Part shown: positions 55,228 to 61,397 of the stretch, one piece after another
How positions within the stretch are numbered: the stretch's first letter is position 1
How the letters are laid out: each line of letters starts with the position of its first letter
Origin: an uncultured Cyclobacteriaceae bacterium
GTDB taxonomy: Bacteria > Bacteroidota > Bacteroidia > Cytophagales > Cyclobacteriaceae
Assembly: GCA_937146645.1 (NCBI GenBank)
Contig: CAKZRQ010000016.1
Coordinates: forward strand, 62,001-126,000
DNA: 64,000 bases
Direction of reading: 5' to 3'
The notes under the pieces: generated by a model
What the model was told of the DNA's origin: nothing
The model's input: the letters and a program-made list of their open reading frames with translations, nothing else
The model's database searches: none
Translations under genes and position numbers: made by a program

Positions 55228-56040
55228 ATGTCCAAACTACGTATTCTCTACGTTGCAAGTGAAATCAACCCTTTCTTACAAACATCCGAAGTAGCCAATT
55301 TCTTAAGATCTCTCCCTCAAGCTATGCAAGAGCGAGGAATGGAAATCAGAATTTTGGTTCCAAGATTTGGTTTGATAAATGAAAGAAAAAACAGACTACA
55401 CGAAGTTGTACGACTATCAGGTATAAATATCGCAGTTGGTGAAGAAGAGAAGCCATTGGTAATCAAGGTTGCTTCTATTCCAAATGCGAAGCTTCAGGTA
55501 TACTTCATTGATAATGAAGATTATTTCCAGAGAAAGCATGTCTTCCATGACAAGCAGGAGAATTTCTTCGAAGACAATGACGAGAGAGCAATCTTCTTCT
55601 GTAAAGGTGTAATTGAGACTGTGAAGAAGCTTGGATGGGCTCCAGATATCGTTCATTGTAACGATTGGATGACCAGCCTGATTCCAATGTATCTCAAGAC
55701 TACCTATAAGAATGAGCCACTATTCCAGAACACGAAATCTGTGTTCGCTATTTACAATAATGGCTTTTCTCATACCTTTGGCGACGATTTGTTAAACAAG
55801 GTTAAGATGGTCGATATAGACGACGCAATTTTAGCACCTTTACAATCCAAAGATTTCGAGGGCTTTATCAAAACAGGTATGGAGTACGCTGATTTGGTAG
55901 TGAAAGGCAACGAGGTCTCCAAGGAATTAAACCAACTAATTGAGGATTTCTCTAAAGACAAGAAGTTTGAAATCAGCATCGAAGCAGAAGAGCAAGCTCA
56001 TGATGAGCTTTTTGAAAAATATAACGAGCTCGCCGGTTAA
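55228..56040 (+). CDS. Glycogen/starch synthase N-terminal-domain protein, probably non-catalytic
   Basis: 270 residues matching only the N-terminal half of a GT5 glycogen synthase (LRILYVASEINPF, PRFGLINERKN, WAPDIVHCNDWMTSLIPMYLKTTYK). The ADP-glucose-binding KTGG loop near the start is replaced by QTSEV (residues 18-22), so the catalytic lysine is missing. The C-terminal GT-B domain that binds nucleotide sugar is absent. Similar short proteins occur next to panC in other Bacteroidota, so it is a conserved gene, not a recent truncation. It may bind glucan or act as a regulator; unproven. Overlaps the next gene. Confidence 0.8.
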   Translation: MSKLRILYVASEINPFLQTSEVANFLRSLPQAMQERGMEIRILVPRFGLINERKNRLHEVVRLSGINIAVGEEEKPLVIKVASIPNAKLQVYFIDNEDYFQRKHVFHDKQENFFEDNDERAIFFCKGVIETVKKLGWAPDIVHCNDWMTSLIPMYLKTTYKNEPLFQNTKSVFAIYNNGFSHTFGDDLLNKVKMVDIDDAILAPLQSKDFEGFIKTGMEYADLVVKGNEVSKELNQLIEDFSKDKKFEISIEAEEQAHDELFEKYNELAG

Positions 56041-57379
56041 ATGGGCCTTTGGGCTCGCCTTGTCCCTTCCTTTTCTTAGTTCTTGCAGCGATCCTTCTAC
56101 AGTAGGACTCCAACTAGCGCCTGAAAATAATCAAATCGGTGTGTTCTTTGAGGAGTTTGAGCTTGAAGGACAAGTAGTGCTATTGGACTCCTTTAATACA
56201 ACGAACCAGAGTATTTTGGTTATCGGTAATGAGGTAGACCCTTACTTTGGAAGAAGTGAAGGAACCGGTTATACACGTTTATTCATAGACACTTTCGAGG
56301 AAAGACCTAGAGGAGATGCAGCTTTGGACTCCATCTTCTTTACACTTGATATTGTAAGTGTTAATGGGACTGATCTGGATGAGCCAAAGACTTTCAATGT
56401 CTATGAGCTCGAGGAGCCAATTCTGGATACCTTGTATTACAACTTTAATTCACTGGCATTTAGTGAATCACCCATTGCTTCCCAAGAGGTGACTTTCGAA
56501 GATGTGAAAGATACCACTATGAGACTAGCAGTCGATGGTGATTTCGCAAACGAACTATTCAATACACTGAGAAGAGGTGAGGAGTTCGATGATCTATTCA
56601 GCTTTAGGGATTATTTGCCAGGGGTAGCCATTCAGATAGGGGAAGATGATAACACTACGGCAGGTGTGAATTTGGGTTTCGAGACAGGATTTGAGATTTA
56701 CTACAGTTATGTAAATGACACTGTTTCTACAGAGTATTCTATTTCAACTGCTTCTTCCAGGAGCTTTAATGGTGTAATAAATGACCCCACTGGAACTCCT
56801 ACCGAAGTTGTACAAGAGCCAGGAGTTGTTTACAAAACGGGGGATAAACTTGGTATGAAAAGTAATCTTGGGATGGTGATCAAGGTCGACACGAGTCCCC
56901 TTGATGAATTTCTGGATACTTTACAAGGGATCACATTCAATCAGGTTAATTTTGAGCTGGGAGAAATAGATGAAGTTCCGGAAGGACAGAATCCAATTTC
57001 TGAGATGGTGATGTACTTCACAGATGAATCCAATACGATTTTGACCAGATCTATAGATGGTCAGCCGCTGACTGTCCAGCTAGATGGGCAAGCACAGGTC
57101 GAGTTAGATTTGGAAGGAAATCTTATTCCGTCCATAATCGCTCCTGCGCCATTAGCTTTTGACGAGACTCAGGACAAGTATATTGTACAAATAACTTCTC
57201 ATATCAATGCGATTTTCCGGGAGCAATTGATGCGAAAGGACTGGTTGCTTTATGGAGATACTCCAAACACCTCAAATCAAAGTAATACCGCTGGAGATCA
57301 ATTTAAACGATCTTTCAGGCAATACGTGATAGACGACAATAAAATAAAGGTGAGAGTGATTTACTCGAAAAGGAATTAA
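56003..57379 (+). CDS. DUF4270 lipoprotein
   Basis: 458 residues from the ATG at 56003 (one codon after an alternative ATG at 56000). Starting there gives a lipoprotein signal ending LPFLSSC; earlier in-frame codons would lengthen it without a signal. It overlaps the GT5-like gene by 38 bases in another frame, so coupled translation is likely. The body is beta-rich with DUF4270 features such as FEEFELEGQVVLLDSF, DPYFGRSEGTGYTRLFID and the late LYGDTPN block. Surface lipoprotein of unknown role; the family is abundant in Bacteroidota. Confidence 0.85.
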   Translation: MSFLKNITSSPVKWAFGLALSLPFLSSCSDPSTVGLQLAPENNQIGVFFEEFELEGQVVLLDSFNTTNQSILVIGNEVDPYFGRSEGTGYTRLFIDTFEERPRGDAALDSIFFTLDIVSVNGTDLDEPKTFNVYELEEPILDTLYYNFNSLAFSESPIASQEVTFEDVKDTTMRLAVDGDFANELFNTLRRGEEFDDLFSFRDYLPGVAIQIGEDDNTTAGVNLGFETGFEIYYSYVNDTVSTEYSISTASSRSFNGVINDPTGTPTEVVQEPGVVYKTGDKLGMKSNLGMVIKVDTSPLDEFLDTLQGITFNQVNFELGEIDEVPEGQNPISEMVMYFTDESNTILTRSIDGQPLTVQLDGQAQVELDLEGNLIPSIIAPAPLAFDETQDKYIVQITSHINAIFREQLMRKDWLLYGDTPNTSNQSNTAGDQFKRSFRQYVIDDNKIKVRVIYSKRN

Positions 57380-57405
57380 ACAATCGATTTCGAAAAAGTA
57401 TATAT

Positions 57406-57444
57406 AATCCACTTTCTTTTTTTAAGGAAGTGGATTATTTTTTT
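57406..57444 (+). terminator. Intrinsic terminator after the DUF4270 gene
   Basis: AATCCACTTTCTT (57406-57418) pairs with AAGGAAGTGGATT (57424-57436) around a T-rich loop, with one wobble, followed by ATTTTTTTT. Confidence 0.88.
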
Positions 57445-57500
57445 TGTCATGAATGCTGTTTCTTTGCTAATCTAAATTTTAATCAAGCGTTTTTTTAACT

Positions 57501-59342
57501 ATGTGTGGTATAGTCGCTTATGTAGGGCAGCAAGAAGCTCTTCCAATTGTAATTAAAGGTCTTAAGAGATTAGAGTATCGAGGGTATGATAGTGCTGGTG
57601 TAGCTCTAATGGACCAACGTGGACTTAGTGTCTACAAGAAAAAAGGAAAAGTAAGTCAACTGGAGGAGCATTTGGCAACTTTCGGGAGGGTAGAATCTTC
57701 CATTGGAATCGGCCATACACGATGGGCTACCCACGGTGAACCAAATGATTCTAATGCTCACCCGCATTATTCGGCAAGTGGCAATATTGCCATTATCCAT
57801 AATGGAATTATAGAGAATTATGAGGTCTTGAAGAAGGACTTGATTTCTAAAGGCTATTCTTTCGATTCGGAAACCGACACCGAAGTACTCGTTAAATTTA
57901 TTGAGGACATCTTCGTGAATAATCCGGTCAGTTTGGAAGAAGCTTTGAGATTGGCGCTTCATCAAGTGGTTGGTGCCTATGCTATTGTGCTTATGAATAA
58001 GGAGGAGCCAAACACTTTGATTGCTGCACGTAAAGGATCTCCATTAGTGATTGGTGTAGGCGAGGATGAATATTTCCTGGCTTCCGACGCTACACCTATC
58101 ATTGAATACACAAATAAAGTGGTTTATCTGGATGATTATGAAATTGCTGTGATTCGTAATAATCGGCTTCAGATTAAGACCATCCAAAATGTAGAAACCA
58201 ATCCTTATATCAATAAGCTTGAAATGGAGCTTGAGGCCATCGAAAAGGGAGGCTATGAGCATTTCATGCTAAAGGAGATTTACGAGCAACCAAAATCTAT
58301 CGAAGATTGTCTTCGAGGGAGGCTAGATGCAAAGGCAGGTCGATTGGTCTTGGGAGGTCTCCGTGATTACATGAATAAGTTCCAAAATGCAGAGCGAATT
58401 ATCATCACGGCTTGTGGGACTTCATGGCATGCAGGATTGGTCGCAGAATATCTTTTTGAGGAATTTGCTCGAGTGCCTGTAGAAGTGGAATATGCCTCTG
58501 AATTCAGATACCGAAATCCGGTCATTGGAGAAAAGGATTTTGTGATAGCTATTTCTCAATCAGGGGAAACGGCGGATACTTTGGCAGCCATCGAGTTAGC
58601 AAAATCTAAAGGAGCTACCATTTTTGGAGTTTGTAATGTGGTAGGATCTTCTATTCCTCGAGCTACGCATGCGGGCTCATATACCCATGCCGGTCCAGAA
58701 ATCGGAGTTGCATCCACTAAAGCCTTTACTGCGCAGATTTCAGTTTTGGCGATGATGGCTCTTAAGCTTGGATATCAGCGAGGCACTTTGCCACAAAGTA
58801 GATACATGGAGCTTTTGAGCGAGCTTGAGGCAATACCAAGTAAAGTTGAAAAAGCTCTACAAGCTAATGATGCAATCAAGTACATTTCTGGTGAATACAA
58901 GGATGTATCCAATGCCCTTTACTTGGGGCGAGGTTACAATTTCCCGGTTGCTTTAGAAGGAGCTTTGAAACTCAAGGAGATTTCTTATATCCACGCTGAA
59001 GGATATCCAGCGGCGGAAATGAAGCATGGCCCTATTGCTTTAATTGATGAGGAAATGCCAGTGATTTTTATTGCTACTCAAGATAGCTCATACGATAAGG
59101 TGGTGAGTAACATTCAGGAGGTCAAAGCTAGAAAGGGGAAAATCATAGCTGTCGTTACAGAAGGAGATACAACGGTTCGTGAAATGGCTGATCATGTGAT
59201 TGAGATTCCAAGGACTCATGAAGCCTTTAATCCTTTGGTTTCGGTAATTCCGTTGCAGTTACTTTCTTATCACATCGCTGTAATGAGAGGATGCAATGTT
59301 GATCAACCTAGAAATTTGGCTAAATCTGTTACGGTAGAATAG
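57501..59342 (+). CDS. glmS: Glutamine-fructose-6-phosphate aminotransferase (isomerizing)
   Basis: 613 residues. Makes glucosamine-6-phosphate for peptidoglycan and lipopolysaccharide. The N-terminal glutaminase uses Cys2 (MCGIVAYVG) with HTRWATHG and HNGIIENY. Two SIS domains follow (ACGTSWHAGLVAEYL; SQSGETADTLAAI; GRGYNFPVALEGALKLKEI), and the tail is NLAKSVTVE, the conserved end that completes the active site. Monocistronic as far as visible. Confidence 0.97.
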   Translation: MCGIVAYVGQQEALPIVIKGLKRLEYRGYDSAGVALMDQRGLSVYKKKGKVSQLEEHLATFGRVESSIGIGHTRWATHGEPNDSNAHPHYSASGNIAIIHNGIIENYEVLKKDLISKGYSFDSETDTEVLVKFIEDIFVNNPVSLEEALRLALHQVVGAYAIVLMNKEEPNTLIAARKGSPLVIGVGEDEYFLASDATPIIEYTNKVVYLDDYEIAVIRNNRLQIKTIQNVETNPYINKLEMELEAIEKGGYEHFMLKEIYEQPKSIEDCLRGRLDAKAGRLVLGGLRDYMNKFQNAERIIITACGTSWHAGLVAEYLFEEFARVPVEVEYASEFRYRNPVIGEKDFVIAISQSGETADTLAAIELAKSKGATIFGVCNVVGSSIPRATHAGSYTHAGPEIGVASTKAFTAQISVLAMMALKLGYQRGTLPQSRYMELLSELEAIPSKVEKALQANDAIKYISGEYKDVSNALYLGRGYNFPVALEGALKLKEISYIHAEGYPAAEMKHGPIALIDEEMPVIFIATQDSSYDKVVSNIQEVKARKGKIIAVVTEGDTTVREMADHVIEIPRTHEAFNPLVSVIPLQLLSYHIAVMRGCNVDQPRNLAKSVTVE

Positions 59343-59361
59343 TGGAATGATTTCTTAGTAA

Positions 59362-59382
59362 GCTTTGCACCGCGTGCAAGGC
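59362..59382. terminator. Hairpin between glmS and the Kazal lipoprotein gene
   Basis: GCTTTGCAC (59362-59370) and GTGCAAGGC (59374-59382) form a nine-pair stem with one wobble. There is no T run on either strand, so termination is uncertain. Confidence 0.35.
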
Positions 59383-59383
59383 C

Positions 59384-59608
59384 TTAATCGCATTCCCCGG
59401 GTGTGTAAGAGATAACACCTGAAAGGTCTGCCGCACAGGCATTCGGGTAGGTGACTTCATTACATCCACAGACTGGATTATAATCTAATGTGCAAGCCCC
59501 TTCGGTAATTTTATCCGGATCAATACAATTTTCAGGATCGGTGTCTTCATTGCATTGAAAGGCAGTAAAAAGAATACCCGCAAAGAGAAAAGGGATTATT
59601 TTTTTCAT
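59384..59608 (-). CDS. Kazal-type domain lipoprotein
   Basis: 74 residues. The lipoprotein signal ends AGILFTAFQC. The mature part holds six cysteines in the pattern CIDPDKITEGACTL ... NPVCGCNEVTYPNACAADL ... TPGEC, a Kazal-like fold of the kind that inhibits serine proteases. The sequence PVCGCNEVTYPN closely follows the Kazal consensus. It would sit at the cell surface or in the periplasm; the target protease is unknown. Confidence 0.85.
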   Translation of the reverse strand: MKKIIPFLFAGILFTAFQCNEDTDPENCIDPDKITEGACTLDYNPVCGCNEVTYPNACAADLSGVISYTPGECD

Positions 59609-59687
59609 TCAGAAGTGCTAAAAAGGGTTGTTCATTCTTACGAAAATATGCGATTGGAGTTTTGCCATAGCCAAAGTGAAAAATTCA

Positions 59688-59695
59688 TATTTTTG
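59688..59695 (+). promoter_or_regulatory. -7 element of the prfA promoter
   Basis: TATTTTTG fits TAnnTTTG, with a TTG at 59662-59664 23 bases upstream, within the 17-23 base range reported for Flavobacterium. Transcription would begin close to 59702, shortly before the ATG. Confidence 0.45.
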
Positions 59696-59713
59696 CTGAC
59701 ATATTAACTCCGG

Positions 59714-60790
59714 ATGCTAGATAAATTACAAACCCTTAAGGATCGATTTGAAGAAGTTGGACAGCTGATTGTGCTTCCAGAAAGTATGGCGGATATGTCC
59801 AAATATACCAAGCTTACTAAGGAGTATAAGGAGCTGGAGAGAATCGTAAAGGCAGGGGACGAGTACAAGCTGGCTTTGCAAAATATCGATAGTGCCAAAG
59901 AGATTCTAGAGAACGAAAAAGATCCTGATTTCAGGGAGATGGCTAAGGCCGAATTGGATGAATTAAAGTCCAGGGTTGCTGAACTTGAAGAGGAGATAAA
60001 ACAGCTTTTGATTCCCAAAGATCCAAATGATTCCAAGGATTGTATTCTTGAAATAAGAGCCGGAAGTGGAGGAGATGAAGCAGCTATTTTTGCCGGAGAT
60101 CTATTTAGGATGTATGAGCGCTTTTGCGAGAAGCAAGGTTGGAAACTTACCGTACTAGACTTGACTTTTGGTACGGCGGGCGGATACAAGGAAATCATAG
60201 CAACTATCACGGGAGCAGATGTGTATGGGATGATGAAGTTTGAATCCGGAGTTCATCGGGTCCAGAGAGTACCAGCCACCGAATCTCAAGGGAGAGTTCA
60301 TACTTCTGCTGCCTCAGTGGCTGTGCTTCCTGAGATGGATGAAGTGGAAGTGGAGATTGACATGAATGATGTCCGTAAAGACACTTATTGCTCCTCTGGG
60401 CCAGGGGGTCAGTCGGTAAATACGACTTATTCTGCCGTTCGATTAACTCATAACCCGACTGGATTAGTGGTGACTTGCCAGGATGAAAAGTCTCAGATCA
60501 AGAATTTTGAGAAGGCACTGAAAGTGCTTCGTTCAAGACTATATGAGATCGAATTGGCAAAACATAATGAGGAAGTAGGGGCCCAAAGAAAGAGCATGGT
60601 AGGTAGTGGTGACCGATCAGATAAAATCCGAACTTATAATTACTCACAGTCCAGAGTAACAGATCATCGAATCAACAAAACCGTCTATAATCTTCCCGAA
60701 ATCATGGATGGAAGCATAGAAGAATTTATCTCAGCTTTGCGTCTAGCTGAGAATTTCGAGAAAATGAAAGAGGGCGGAATGAATGAGTGA
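59714..60790 (+). CDS. prfA: Peptide chain release factor 1
   Basis: 358 residues, the usual length. Releases finished protein at UAA and UAG. The PAT tripeptide that reads the stop codon is in RVPATESQGRVHTS, and the GGQ motif that drives hydrolysis is at 231-233 in SSGPGGQSVNTTYS. There is no frameshift of the RF2 type. A GNAT gene follows after 70 bases. Confidence 0.97.
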   Translation: MLDKLQTLKDRFEEVGQLIVLPESMADMSKYTKLTKEYKELERIVKAGDEYKLALQNIDSAKEILENEKDPDFREMAKAELDELKSRVAELEEEIKQLLIPKDPNDSKDCILEIRAGSGGDEAAIFAGDLFRMYERFCEKQGWKLTVLDLTFGTAGGYKEIIATITGADVYGMMKFESGVHRVQRVPATESQGRVHTSAASVAVLPEMDEVEVEIDMNDVRKDTYCSSGPGGQSVNTTYSAVRLTHNPTGLVVTCQDEKSQIKNFEKALKVLRSRLYEIELAKHNEEVGAQRKSMVGSGDRSDKIRTYNYSQSRVTDHRINKTVYNLPEIMDGSIEEFISALRLAENFEKMKEGGMNE

Positions 60791-60860
60791 TAATCGGTTA
60801 TTTTTTATAGCCAATTATTGATAGATTTAGCCTAATATTGTTTAAAAAACTGGGGTTTTA

Positions 60861-61397
60861 ATGGTACTAACTGGGGAGAGAGAAATCAATTTAGTCACAT
60901 GGAATGAGGCACATTTTCATCAGCTTTATCCATTGGCAAATAACCCCAAGATTGCTATGAATCTTAAGGATAGTTTCCCACAGCCCTATACAATTCATGA
61001 TGCGCGACACTGGATAGAGCATAATCAAAAGTTTAATCCTCCGCAGAACTTTGCCATCGAATTTGAGGGAAGACTTGCTGGATCAATTGGAGCAGAAATA
61101 GGAAAAGCTGAATTACGAACCAATATGGAACTTGGTTTCTGGATTGGAGAGCCTTTTGCAGGAAAAGGAATAGCTACAGAAGCAGTGAAGCTCTTTACTG
61201 ATTATATTTTTGAAAAATTTGAGATCGAGAGAATTTTCGCCCAAGTCTACGACTTTAATGGTGCTTCCATGAGTGTTCTTGAAAAAGCTGGATATATACC
61301 GGAGGCCATTTTAAAGCGTGCCTTTATCAAGAATAATAATGTTGGAGATATCTTCCAATATGTTTCTGTGAGAGGAGAAACGGAAGATTCTATCTGA
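60861..61397 (+). CDS. GNAT-family N-acetyltransferase, RimJ/RimL-like
   Basis: 178 residues. The acetyl-CoA-binding motif A lies in GFWIGEPFAGKGIATEAV (QxxGxG/A-like loop GKGIAT), followed by IERIFAQVYDFNGASMSVLEKAGYIPE, the typical motif B of RimJ/RimL-type enzymes. Substrate unknown. The stop overlaps the convergent T9SS gene by eight bases. Confidence 0.85.
   Translation: MVLTGEREINLVTWNEAHFHQLYPLANNPKIAMNLKDSFPQPYTIHDARHWIEHNQKFNPPQNFAIEFEGRLAGSIGAEIGKAELRTNMELGFWIGEPFAGKGIATEAVKLFTDYIFEKFEIERIFAQVYDFNGASMSVLEKAGYIPEAILKRAFIKNNNVGDIFQYVSVRGETEDSI

Noticed and set aside
55940..56002. Longer N-terminus for the DUF4270 protein
   Set aside because: The added residues overlap the GT5-like gene and would bury the lipoprotein signal; the ATG at 56003 gives a normal signal.
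59704..60210. 168-residue minus-strand frame over prfA
   Set aside because: Serine-rich shadow of the prfA coding sequence, with no recognisable domain.
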